Below are positions 52,296 through 60,185 of a DNA stretch of 64,000 nt, one piece after another. Source of the stretch: Dokdonella_A sp963758365 (GTDB taxonomy: Bacteria > Pseudomonadota > Gammaproteobacteria > Xanthomonadales > Rhodanobacteraceae); contig CAVWVB010000001.1 of assembly GCA_963758365.1 (NCBI GenBank), positions 1,860,001 through 1,924,000 on the forward strand, read 5' to 3'. The position numbers were made by a program, and so were the translations under genes. Under the pieces are notes generated by a model. That model was not told where the DNA came from, searched no databases, and was given only the letters and a program-made list of their open reading frames with translations. Every line of letters starts with the position of its first letter. The first letter of the stretch is position 1.

Positions 52296-52577
52296 CTAGG
52301 CACGCGCGACCAGGGCCGCGTACTCAGGGTGCCGGTCCAGCCACCACTGCGCATAGGGGCAGCGCGGCACGACCTGCCTGCCGTCCGCGCGCGCGAACTC
52401 CAGCGCGGCGCGGACCAGCGATCCGGCGATGCCGCGGCCGCCGACCGCGACGGGTACGCCGACGTGATCGATCAGGAGCCGGCCGGCGTCGAGCCGATAT
52501 TCGAGCACGCACAGCTGATTCTCGACGCTCGTCTCGAATCGGTTCGCGTGTTCATTGCGCACGATGGTCGGTTCCAC
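52296..52577 (-). CDS. small GNAT N-acetyltransferase (YjdJ type)
   Basis: A minimal Gcn5-like acetyltransferase of 93 residues. It has the family layout: NRFETSVENQLCVLEYRLD, the acetyl-CoA loop VGGRGIAGSLVRAALEFAR, and VPRCPYAQWWLDRHPEYAALV. The start is GTG 52577, with GGAGG four bases upstream, which decides it; a longer frame to 52781 has no likeness. The substrate is unknown. Confidence 0.9.
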   Translation of the reverse strand: MEPTIVRNEHANRFETSVENQLCVLEYRLDAGRLLIDHVGVPVAVGGRGIAGSLVRAALEFARADGRQVVPRCPYAQWWLDRHPEYAALVARA

Positions 52578-52811
52578 GGTGCCTCCAGGGGCGGCGTCGC
52601 GATGCAGCATGAGCAGCGATCGCCCTCGCGCAGGTGATGTCCGGCAGCGGTCGAGCCGACCGTTCCGCAGACAGCCTACACGGCATGCCGAGGTGCCGCA
52701 GACATTGCACCGATCGATTTTCGCCGCAGGTCGTGCGGCGCCGCGGGGACGTGCATCGCGTTCGGCGTCGACCGGTCGCACCGTCCCTGCGGCGGCGCCC
52801 GGCCGACGCCG

Positions 52812-54194
52812 TTACTGCGATCCCGAAGGTCGCTCGGGGCGCTCGGCACGCACGATCCCTGGATCCGGCCCGCTTCCGGAACGATCCGTGCTTTCGCCGT
52901 CGCGCGCCGCGCGCATCATTGACTCGCGGCAGCGCGCATCGGCGTGATCCTCTCCGACGATGATCCGCGCGTGACGCTGGTAGGTGAAATACGACCAGAT
53001 CCATTCCGCCATCACCACGAGACGGTTGCGGAAGCCGATCAGGAAGAAGATGTGTGCCGCGAGCCAGAACAGCCAGGCCGGCGCACCCGACAGGCGCAGT
53101 CCGTGCAGATCGACGACCGCGGACATGCGGCCGATCGTCGCAAGGTTGCCGTAGTCGCGATACACGAATGCACGCGTCGCGCGGCCGGCCAGACGATCGC
53201 GGATCGCGGCCGCGGCATGCGCGCCCATCTGCTTTGCCGCAGGCGCCACGCCGGGCACCAGGCCGCCTTCACCCGACACGCTCGCCAGATCCCCGACCAC
53301 GAACACTTCGGGGTGGCCGGGCAACGAAAGGTCCGGATCGACCTTGACCCTGCCCGCGCGATCGCGCTCGGCATCCAGACACGCACCGAGCGGCGACGCC
53401 GCGACACCCGCAGCCCAGAGTACGGTGCGAGCGCGGATGCGGCGCGAACCGAGCTCCACTCCGCGCTCGTCGATCGCGGTCACCGCGTACCCCGTATGCA
53501 CGTCCACGCCGAGACGCTCCAGCGCACGCCGCGCCGCATCGGACAGCGATTCCGGCATCGATGCCAGCAACCGTGTTCCCGCCTCGACCAGATGGATGCG
53601 CGCGCGGCGCGGATCGCTGCGCCGGAACTCGCGGGGCAGGGTATGCAGCGCGATCTCGGCCAGGGTGCCCGCGAGCTCGACACCCGTCGGGCCGCCGCCA
53701 ATGATCACGAACGCGAGCCATTCGGACCGCGCTTCGGCAGCATCTTCGCGTTCGGCGGCCTCGAACGCCTCCAGCATGCGCCTGCGGATCCGCAGTGCGT
53801 CGTCCAGCGTCTTCAGGCCGGGGGCGTGGCATGCCCATGGGTCATGACCGAAATACGCATGGCGCGAGCCGGTCGCGACGATCAGGTAGTCGTAGGCGAG
53901 CGCCGTGCGCTCGAGGACCACGCGGCGAGCCGCGACATCGATCGCATGCACCTCGTCCATGCGCACCTCGACATTGCGCTGGCGACGCAGGATGTGGCGC
54001 AGCGGGGCCGCGATGTCCGGCGCCGAAAGACCGGCCATCGCGACCTGGTAGAGCAACGGCTGGAACAGGTGGTGGTTGGTGCGGTCGACGAGCGTGACGC
54101 GCACCGCTGCCGATGCGAGCGCGCGTGTCGCCCGCAGTCCGCCGAATCCTCCGCCGAGAACGACGACATGGGGCAATTCCGCGGACGCGTTCAT
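52812..54194 (-). CDS. ndh: type II NADH dehydrogenase (NDH-2), FAD-dependent
   Basis: NDH-2 oxidises NADH and reduces quinone without pumping protons, as a peripheral membrane flavoprotein. The 460-residue protein has the FAD loop VVLGGGFGGLRATRAL, the NADH loop FVIIGGGPTGVELAGTLAE, and the second FAD contact VFVVGDLAS. A C-terminal hydrophobic stretch (WLFWLAAHIFFLIGF) anchors it to the membrane. The last ~50 residues are polar and variable. ATG 54194 overlaps the Pr6Pr stop by 4 bases. With the nuo operon, the window encodes both kinds of NADH dehydrogenase. Confidence 0.93.
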   Translation of the reverse strand: MNASAELPHVVVLGGGFGGLRATRALASAAVRVTLVDRTNHHLFQPLLYQVAMAGLSAPDIAAPLRHILRRQRNVEVRMDEVHAIDVAARRVVLERTALAYDYLIVATGSRHAYFGHDPWACHAPGLKTLDDALRIRRRMLEAFEAAEREDAAEARSEWLAFVIIGGGPTGVELAGTLAEIALHTLPREFRRSDPRRARIHLVEAGTRLLASMPESLSDAARRALERLGVDVHTGYAVTAIDERGVELGSRRIRARTVLWAAGVAASPLGACLDAERDRAGRVKVDPDLSLPGHPEVFVVGDLASVSGEGGLVPGVAPAAKQMGAHAAAAIRDRLAGRATRAFVYRDYGNLATIGRMSAVVDLHGLRLSGAPAWLFWLAAHIFFLIGFRNRLVVMAEWIWSYFTYQRHARIIVGEDHADARCRESMMRAARDGESTDRSGSGPDPGIVRAERPERPSGSQ

Positions 54195-54829
54195 GTCTTC
54201 GCCCCCGCATTGCGGTCGAATGCGACCAGCGCCAGCCCGGCGAGGACGAACAGCAATCCGATGCCGAGGGCGTTGCGCAGGACCGCAACCAGACCCAGTG
54301 CGCCGACATTCACGAACGGATACGGGTACTCGTGCAGCAAGGCTCCGCGCAGCAGCGTCCAGCCGAGGAACAACGCGGGAATCGCGAGCCAGCGCAGCGC
54401 ATCCGTCCAGACCAGTCGCCCATGCGGTACCGCGCCGGTCCACCAGACCACGTAGAGTGCGGGCACCGCATAATGCAGGCCGACGTCGGCCAGCAATTGC
54501 GCACCATGCGGCGACCACGTTGCCGCGAGCACGAAGAAATAGATGCCGCAGGTGAGCGAAACGCACAGGGCGGCGGCACCCCGGACGCGCGGTCGATGCA
54601 GAAATGCGCGCGCACCCGGATCGCGATCGATCCATGCCGACGTCGCGACCAGCGCGACCAGCAGATTGCTCAGGATCGTGAAGAAGCTGAAGAATCGCAA
54701 CGTGCCGAGCAGCGCTCCGATATCGCCCCAGGTCGCGCCGATCAACAGCGCGTATTGGAGCACGAGCGCACCCCACGCGACGAACGCGACGGTGCCGGCG
54801 AAGATCCGCGACCTGATGAACGCGTACAT
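54191..54829 (-). CDS. Pr6Pr family membrane protein
   Basis: A 212-residue protein with six predicted membrane helices, matching the Pr6Pr/FAR-17a-like family: FFSFFTILSNLLVALV, HYAVPALYVVWW and YPYPFVNVGALG. Family function is not firmly known. ATG 54829 has GGAG nine bases upstream; ATG 54871 would add 14 residues and is also possible. It is translationally coupled to ndh, which suggests a joint role at the membrane. Confidence 0.85.
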   Translation of the reverse strand: MYAFIRSRIFAGTVAFVAWGALVLQYALLIGATWGDIGALLGTLRFFSFFTILSNLLVALVATSAWIDRDPGARAFLHRPRVRGAAALCVSLTCGIYFFVLAATWSPHGAQLLADVGLHYAVPALYVVWWTGAVPHGRLVWTDALRWLAIPALFLGWTLLRGALLHEYPYPFVNVGALGLVAVLRNALGIGLLFVLAGLALVAFDRNAGAKT

Positions 54830-54934
54830 GAACAAACGCTCCGCCACTGCAACGAATCGGGCGCGCCGCATGATATCCCGCCGCAGTCGGTGCATCATCC
54901 CCGTCACCAATCGAGACTGCGAGGATGCGAGTGC

Positions 54935-55795
54935 ATGCCCGTTCATTCCCGAACCGATCCGACGGCATCGTCGACCGTGCCCATGGCGGCCAGCGGACGC
55001 ATCCGCGTCGGCATCGGCGGCTGGACGTATGCGCCCTGGCGCGGCACGTTCTATCCGCATGGACTCGCGCAGCGCCGCGAACTCGAGTTCGCGAGCAGCC
55101 GCCTGAGCGTCATCGAAGTCAACGGTACCTACTACGGCGCACAGAAACCGGCCACCTATGCGAAGTGGCGGACGCAGACACCCGAGGGCTTCGTCTTCTC
55201 GCTGAAGGCGCCCCGCCATGCCACCGACCGCGCGCGGCTGGCCGAAGCGGGCCGGTCGATCGCCGGATTCGTGCATGGCGGTCTTGCCGAACTGGGCGAC
55301 CGGCTCGGACCGCTTAACTGGCAGTTTCCGGAGCACAAGGCGTTCGAGCCTGACGACTTCGCAGCCTTTCTCGACCTGCTGCCGCGCGAACTCGACGGCC
55401 GCACGCTGCGCCATGTCGCCGAAGTCCGCCACCCGAGTTTCATGTGCGCGTCCTATCTGGATCTCGCACGCAGTCACGCCGTCGCCACCGTGTTCACCGA
55501 TTCGCCGCAGCACCCGTCGTTCGCGGACACGACCGGCGACTTCGTCTATGCGCGCCTGATGTGCGGTGCGTCCTCGATCGAGACCGGCTATGCGCCGGAC
55601 GCACTGGATGCGTGGGCGCAGCGGGCGCGCCAATGGTCGTGCGGTGAGGAACCGCATGAGCTGCCACGCATCCGGAGCGCGGCGGCCGGGCGCGCCGGCC
55701 GCGACGTGTTCATCTTCTTCATCAATGCCGCCAAGCAACACAATCCGGCGGCTGCGATGGCGCTGCTCGCACGTCTCTCCGCGAGCGATCGATGA
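54935..55795 (+). CDS. DUF72 domain-containing protein
   Basis: A TIM-barrel protein of the DUF72 (YecE-like) family; activity unknown. The 286-residue chain has the signatures RVGIGGWTYAPWRGTFYP, FASSRLSVIEVNGTYYG, FSLKAPRHATDRARL and GPLNWQFPEHK. The late FIFFINAAKQHNPAAAMAL holds the conserved Lys/His-Asn region. ATG 54935 has GAGGA upstream; a start at 54983 would remove 16 variable residues. It is divergent from the Pr6Pr gene. Confidence 0.92.
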   Translation: MPVHSRTDPTASSTVPMAASGRIRVGIGGWTYAPWRGTFYPHGLAQRRELEFASSRLSVIEVNGTYYGAQKPATYAKWRTQTPEGFVFSLKAPRHATDRARLAEAGRSIAGFVHGGLAELGDRLGPLNWQFPEHKAFEPDDFAAFLDLLPRELDGRTLRHVAEVRHPSFMCASYLDLARSHAVATVFTDSPQHPSFADTTGDFVYARLMCGASSIETGYAPDALDAWAQRARQWSCGEEPHELPRIRSAAAGRAGRDVFIFFINAAKQHNPAAAMALLARLSASDR

Positions 55796-55831
55796 CGATT
55801 TTTCGGCCCTGGCACGCGCGGCTGGTGAAGC

Positions 55832-56632
55832 CTAGAGACGTTGTGCGGGCTGTGCGGCCGCGCAGCTTTCCAGCGTCGCGAGCAGACCGGGGTCGACCGT
55901 GAAGCGGTCCTCGTCGATCGTGGCGATCGGCACCGCGACCTGCGATGAATTGGTGAAGAACGCCGCGCGGTAACCGCCAAGATCGGAAAGACGAAGCGGA
56001 CACGTGACCGTCGTGACTCCGGCGTCTTCAAGCCCGCTCTTGAGCAGTTGCATCGAAACGCCCTCCAGCGCGGGCGCGTCCGGCCATACCACGCGGCTGC
56101 CGTCGAAGAAGCCCGCATTCCAGATCGTGCCCTCGGAAATCCTGCCATCCTGACCGACGAACAACGCGTCGTCGAAGCCGCGCGCCTGCGCGAGTCGCTT
56201 CTGGTAGAGCGGACCGAACGTGCCGACATGCTTGATCCTCGGAAGCTCGCGCGCATAGCGCACGCTGCACACACGCAGGGGCAAGCTGCGGCGCTCGCGC
56301 GGCGGCTCGGCCACGACCAGAACGTCGGGCGCGACCGGCTCGACGGGTCGATCGCGATCCAGGCTGCGCGAGAATACCGTGACCCGCAACGACACGTTGC
56401 CGCGCACGCCGGCGACGCGCCGCATCCATTCGCGCGTGACGCCGATGTCGAGCGTACTGCCGAACAATTCCTGCGTCGCGCGCGCAAGCCGTTCGAAGTG
56501 CAGATCCAGGCCGCGCACGCAGCCGTCGCGCACCTGCATCGACGTGAAGTGGCCGTAATTGAGCGACGCGATCGCGCGAAGATCGTCAATGCTTGCGGGT
56601 GCGCCGTTGAGTGAGATGTGCCCGGATGTCAT
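55832..56632 (-). CDS. class IV PLP-dependent aminotransferase/lyase, aminodeoxychorismate-lyase-like
   Basis: Fold-type IV PLP enzyme. The 266-residue protein has the catalytic lysine K134 (LPRIKHVGTFGPLYQKR) and the PLP-contact motif SEGTIWNAGFF (E167). A Ser-Asn phosphate-site motif FFTNSSQVAVPI is near the end. Size and the unbranched active-site sequence fit 4-amino-4-deoxychorismate lyase (PabC) or a D-amino-acid aminotransferase; I cannot separate these. AAAGGGG stands 5 bases before ATG 56632. It is not next to pabB. Confidence 0.88.
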   Translation of the reverse strand: MTSGHISLNGAPASIDDLRAIASLNYGHFTSMQVRDGCVRGLDLHFERLARATQELFGSTLDIGVTREWMRRVAGVRGNVSLRVTVFSRSLDRDRPVEPVAPDVLVVAEPPRERRSLPLRVCSVRYARELPRIKHVGTFGPLYQKRLAQARGFDDALFVGQDGRISEGTIWNAGFFDGSRVVWPDAPALEGVSMQLLKSGLEDAGVTTVTCPLRLSDLGGYRAAFFTNSSQVAVPIATIDEDRFTVDPGLLATLESCAAAQPAQRL

Positions 56633-56980
56633 GCAACCCCTTTGCTGCGTCGAGTCGTTGTCCGGCAGCGCCCGCGCTGCGCGCCGGCCGGCGTGGAATC
56701 GGATCGTGCGCTGACAATCAAGCGCACAATCGGTGATTTTGCAAGTCAGCGCATTGCGCGATCGCGCCCGATGCCTCTTGAACAACACTGCCAGTCCGCA
56801 TCGATTCGCCGCGGGACCCCGAGAAGACGCATGGCGCGGCCAATCGGAACCCTGACGACGAGTCGACGGCGCGTCGCAGCGGGCGAAGAAACCACGTCGC
56901 GCCGAAGCATCAGGATCGGCGTCCGGGCAGAGCCTGCCCGATGGCCGCGCCGCGCGGGACGCCGGCAGTTGCGGGCTATG
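56633..56980. other. 348-base divergent gap
   Basis: Between the class IV aminotransferase and the EamA gene. It contains a perfect 7-bp hairpin CGGGCAG-AGC-CTGCCCG at 56934-56950, which ends 30 bases before the EamA start and could be an operator or leader structure. No promoter close to consensus was identified. Confidence 0.4.
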
Positions 56981-57976
56981 ATGCGCGCTTCGTGGCGCTC
57001 GTCCTTGCCTGCCGGATACCCATTCGTGAGTGCGTTGTCCTCCGCCGCCAGGGCGCAGCTGCAGATTCATTTCTGCGTGCTGCTCTGGGGTTTTACCGCG
57101 ATCATCGGCAAACTCATCTCTCTTGCGGCGCTGCCGCTGGTGTGGTGGCGCATGCTGCTCGTCGTCGCTGCGCTCGCGCTGCTGCCGCGAACCTGGCGTG
57201 GTCTGCGCGCCATGCCTGTACGCCTGAACCTCGCCTATGCCGGAATCGGCGTTCTCGTTGCCCTGCACTGGCTGACGTTCTACGGATCGATCAAGCTCGC
57301 CAACGCTTCGGTCGGCGCCACCTGCATCGCGCTGGCTACTCCGCTGACCGCGCTGGTCGAACCCATGCTGGCAAGACGTCGGTTCTCGGTGCGCGAACTG
57401 CTGCTCGGGGTCGCAGTCCTGCCCGGCGTGGCGCTGGTCGTGGGCGGCGTACCCGTGTCGATGCGTCTCGGCATTGCGATCGGCATGCTGTCGGCGCTGT
57501 TCGTCGCGTTCTTCGGTTCGCTCAACAAGCACCTGGTGGAACGTGCCGACCCGCTTGCAGTCACCGGCATCGAGCTCGCTGCGGGCACGCTTGCACTGAC
57601 CCTGCTCGTGCCGCTGATGCCGTGGCTGTTTCCGGCCCTGTCGGGCAGCCCTTTCGTGCTTCCGGATCCGCATGACACGGCCTTGCTGCTTTTGCTCGCA
57701 ATCGTCTGCACGCTGCTGCCGTTCACGCTCGCGCTGGTCGCGCTGCGTCACATGAGCGCGTTTTCCGCGCAGCTGGCGACCAACCTCGAACCGGTCTATG
57801 CGATCGTGCTCGCGGCCGTGCTGCTCGGCGAGCAGCACGAACTCACCCTGGCCTTCTATCTCGGCGCCGCGATCATCCTCGCCGCGGTATTCGCGCATCC
57901 GCTGCTCGATCGCGCGCACCGGGTGGGCCACCCCGAACTGCTCGCGACTGCCGAAGCCAAGAACGTCGCCGAGTGA
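56981..57976 (+). CDS. EamA/DMT family transporter
   Basis: Ten-helix drug/metabolite transporter made of two EamA repeats, probably an exporter. It has 331 residues from ATG 56981. The first repeat begins FCVLLWGFTAIIGKLISL and contains WWRMLLVVAALALLP, with LANASVGATCIALATPLTALVEP; the second contains FFGSLNKHLVER and FSAQLATNLEPVYAIVLAAVLLGEQ. GTG 57026 would remove 15 weak residues and is possible. The substrate cannot be predicted. Confidence 0.9.
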   Translation: MRASWRSSLPAGYPFVSALSSAARAQLQIHFCVLLWGFTAIIGKLISLAALPLVWWRMLLVVAALALLPRTWRGLRAMPVRLNLAYAGIGVLVALHWLTFYGSIKLANASVGATCIALATPLTALVEPMLARRRFSVRELLLGVAVLPGVALVVGGVPVSMRLGIAIGMLSALFVAFFGSLNKHLVERADPLAVTGIELAAGTLALTLLVPLMPWLFPALSGSPFVLPDPHDTALLLLLAIVCTLLPFTLALVALRHMSAFSAQLATNLEPVYAIVLAAVLLGEQHELTLAFYLGAAIILAAVFAHPLLDRAHRVGHPELLATAEAKNVAE

Positions 57977-58008
57977 TCGAATCGTGCGCGGCGCCCGCGC
58001 CGGTCCGT

Positions 58009-58317
58009 TCAGTAGTAGCGGGGAATCGGACCGTCCTGCCGCGTGGTATCGCCGCCGAGATCGAGGAACACCTCGTCCACATAGCACCAGCCCCAGCCTT
58101 CGGGCGGATCGTAGCCCTCGATGACCGGGTGGCCTGTCGCGTGGAAGTGCGCCGTTGCGTGCCGATGCGGCGACTGGTCGCAACAGCCGACATGCCCGCA
58201 GGTCCGGCACAGCCGCAGGTGCAGCCACGTGCTGCCGATCGCCAGACACTCCTCGCAACCACGCGCGCTTGGATGCACGCGCAGGACCTGATCGGCATGT
58301 CTGCAGCCTGCTGCCAT
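58009..58317 (-). CDS. UBP-type zinc finger protein
   Basis: The ZnF-UBP fold binds the ubiquitin C-terminus in eukaryotes; bacterial versions have unknown ligands. The 102-residue protein is essentially the finger alone. It has metal ligands at C5/H7, C21/C24 (GCEEC), C37/C40 (LCRTC), C45-C46, and histidines in HRHATAHFHATGHP, so the full Cys/His set seems present. ATG 58317 has GGAG eight bases upstream. It faces a cNMP-domain flavoprotein across a 116-base promoter region, a pairing I recall from other bacteria. Confidence 0.9.
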   Translation of the reverse strand: MAAGCRHADQVLRVHPSARGCEECLAIGSTWLHLRLCRTCGHVGCCDQSPHRHATAHFHATGHPVIEGYDPPEGWGWCYVDEVFLDLGGDTTRQDGPIPRYY

Positions 58318-58335
58318 GACCGTACTCCGCCAGAC

Positions 58336-58347
58336 GCGTCTAGACGC
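58336..58347. promoter_or_regulatory. 12-bp perfect palindrome over the zinc-finger gene promoter
   Basis: GCGTCTAGACGC is a perfect 12-bp palindrome. It overlaps the shorter palindrome AGACGCGTCT at 58332-58341. It covers part of the proposed -10 box of the UBP gene, so a protein bound here would block that promoter. Confidence 0.5.
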
Positions 58348-58373
58348 TATCAGCCCATCCGGGACATCGTCAA
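58344..58373 (-). promoter_or_regulatory. putative promoter of the UBP zinc-finger gene
   Basis: On the minus strand TTGACG (58373-58368), 18 bases, TAGCGT (58349-58344), the latter preceded by TGA in extended -10 position. The mRNA would start about 20 bases before the ATG and include the GGAG ribosome site. Confidence 0.4.
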
Positions 58374-58397
58374 CGCCGACGCGCGCGACAGCCTTCA

Positions 58398-58426
58398 TTG
58401 CCGCCTCGTAGGCGGCATCCTATAGT
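58398..58426 (+). promoter_or_regulatory. promoter of the flavoprotein gene, likely leaderless
   Basis: TTGCCG (58398-58403), 17 bases, TATAGT (58421-58426), and only 7 bases to the ATG at 58434. Transcription would start at or next to the start codon, giving a leaderless mRNA. No Shine-Dalgarno is present. A perfect inverted repeat GCCGCC-TCGTA-GGCGGC (58400-58416) overlaps the -35 box and spacer and may be an operator. Confidence 0.55.
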
Positions 58427-58433
58427 GCGCGCG

Positions 58434-60110
58434 ATGTCGCCTGCGCCCGCAAACCTGCCTGCCGGTATCGATCCGAGCGATCCCTACGAGCGCGAGGCGC
58501 AGACGTTTCCGCAGCTCGACGTCGAGATGGCGGCACGTCTCGCAGGCTACGGAAGCGAGGAGACCTTGCCTGCGGGTGCACTGATCTTCGATCGTGGACA
58601 GCGCAGCGTCGACTTCTTCCTCGTGCAGGAAGGCAGGGTCGAGATCTTCGAGATGGATTCGCGCGACCGCGAGCACGTGCTGACCGTGCACGGGGAGCGT
58701 CAGTTCACCGGCGAACTCGATCAGTTCAACGACCGCGAAATCCTGGTGTCGGCACGCACAGCGGTCGAAACCCGCCTGGTCCGGCTCAGGCGCAGCGATT
58801 TCCGCCGCCTCATGGCCAGCGAATCGGACATCGGCGAGATCATCATGCGCGCGTTCATCCTGCGACGCGTCGGCCTGATCCGCCATGCCCAGGGCGGCGT
58901 CGTGCTGATCGGTCCGGGACATGCGGCCGACACCTTGCGTCTGCAGCGTTTCCTGACCCGCAATGGCTATCCGCATCGTCTGCTCGACACTGAAATCGAC
59001 GCCGGTGCGGGCGGTTTCGTCGCCTGTCTGGGCCTGCAGCCCGCGCAATTGCCGGTGGTGGTCTCGGCCGATCATCGGGTGCTGAACAATCCGATCACCG
59101 CCGAGCTCGCCGACGCCCTCGGCCTGACCGAAACGATCGATCCCGCGCATGTGTACGACGTGGCCGTCGTCGGCGCCGGACCGGCCGGACTCGCCGCCGC
59201 GGTCTATGCCGCCTCGGAGGGACTCGACACGATCGTGATCGAGGGCATGGCACCCGGCGGCCAGGCCGGAACATCGTCGAAGATCGAGAACTATCTCGGA
59301 TTTCCGACCGGTATCTCCGGGCAGGCTCTCGCCGGCCGCGCGCAGGTGCAGGCACAGAAGTTCGGCGCGCGGCTCGCGGTGTCGCGCCGCGTCGACGGAC
59401 TCGCATGCGACGAGCAACCCTACCGGCTTCGTCTCGACGACGGGCATACGCTCAGGGCCCGCGCGGTCATCATCGCGTCGGGTGCGCGCTACCGGCAACT
59501 GGACGTGCCCGACTACAACCGCTTCGAAGGACAGGGCATTCACTACGCCGCCACCGCAATGGAGGCGCAACTGTGCGCAGGCGAAGAGGTGATCGTCGTC
59601 GGCGGCGGCAATTCGGCCGGCCAGGCCGCGGTATTCCTGTCGCGCGCGGCGGCTCACGTGCACGTGCTCGTGCGTGCAGCCGGGTTGGCCGCGACGATGT
59701 CCGATTACCTGGTGCAGCGCATCGAGCGGAGTCCGCGGATCACTCTGCACGCGCACACCGAAATCACTGCGCTGGCGGGCGACGAACGCCTGCGCGAGGT
59801 CACCTGGACCGACCGTACGACTGCTGCGAGCGAAACGCGGTCGATCGGCAATGTATTCGTGATGATCGGTGCCGAGCCGAACACCGAATGGCTCGACGGA
59901 TGCCTCACTCTCGATGCCAGGGGCTTCATCGAAACCGGCCGCGATGCGCGGGGCGTGGCGCTTGCCTCACCCTACGCGACGAGCATGCCCGGCATCTACG
60001 CAGTCGGCGACGTGCGCTCCGGATCGGTCAAGCGCGTCGCGTCGGGCGTCGGCGAAGGATCGGTGGTGATCCAGGCGGTGCACCAGTTCCTGCATCCGCT
60101 CGTGGCATGA
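58434..60110 (+). CDS. cNMP-binding-domain/thioredoxin-reductase-like flavoprotein
   Basis: A three-part protein of 558 residues. About 30-150 is a CRP-type cyclic-nucleotide-binding fold (GALIFDRGQRSVDFFLVQEGRVEIF; TGELDQFNDREILVSARTA, a degenerate phosphate cassette). About 155-230 is a small alpha/beta linker domain. About 240-555 is a thioredoxin-reductase-like FAD/NADPH module (VVGAGPAGLAAAVYAASEG, GGQAGTSSKIENYLGFP, VVGGGNSAGQAAVFLS, YAVGDVRSG). Where TrxR has its redox CxxC it reads YAATAMEAQ, so no dithiol exists and the electron acceptor is unknown. It is divergent from the UBP finger gene with a shared control region. Confidence 0.92.
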   Translation: MSPAPANLPAGIDPSDPYEREAQTFPQLDVEMAARLAGYGSEETLPAGALIFDRGQRSVDFFLVQEGRVEIFEMDSRDREHVLTVHGERQFTGELDQFNDREILVSARTAVETRLVRLRRSDFRRLMASESDIGEIIMRAFILRRVGLIRHAQGGVVLIGPGHAADTLRLQRFLTRNGYPHRLLDTEIDAGAGGFVACLGLQPAQLPVVVSADHRVLNNPITAELADALGLTETIDPAHVYDVAVVGAGPAGLAAAVYAASEGLDTIVIEGMAPGGQAGTSSKIENYLGFPTGISGQALAGRAQVQAQKFGARLAVSRRVDGLACDEQPYRLRLDDGHTLRARAVIIASGARYRQLDVPDYNRFEGQGIHYAATAMEAQLCAGEEVIVVGGGNSAGQAAVFLSRAAAHVHVLVRAAGLAATMSDYLVQRIERSPRITLHAHTEITALAGDERLREVTWTDRTTAASETRSIGNVFVMIGAEPNTEWLDGCLTLDARGFIETGRDARGVALASPYATSMPGIYAVGDVRSGSVKRVASGVGEGSVVIQAVHQFLHPLVA

Positions 60111-60185
60111 GCGGATGAGCGCCCGGGCAGCCATCGCCGCACCACGCGAAACGCGGCCTTCGCCGCGCAGCCGCGGGATCGGCAG

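Noticed and set aside
58434..60110. Thioredoxin reductase TrxB
   Set aside because: The CxxC redox pair is absent and an N-terminal cNMP-type domain is fused, so the trxB name would be misleading.
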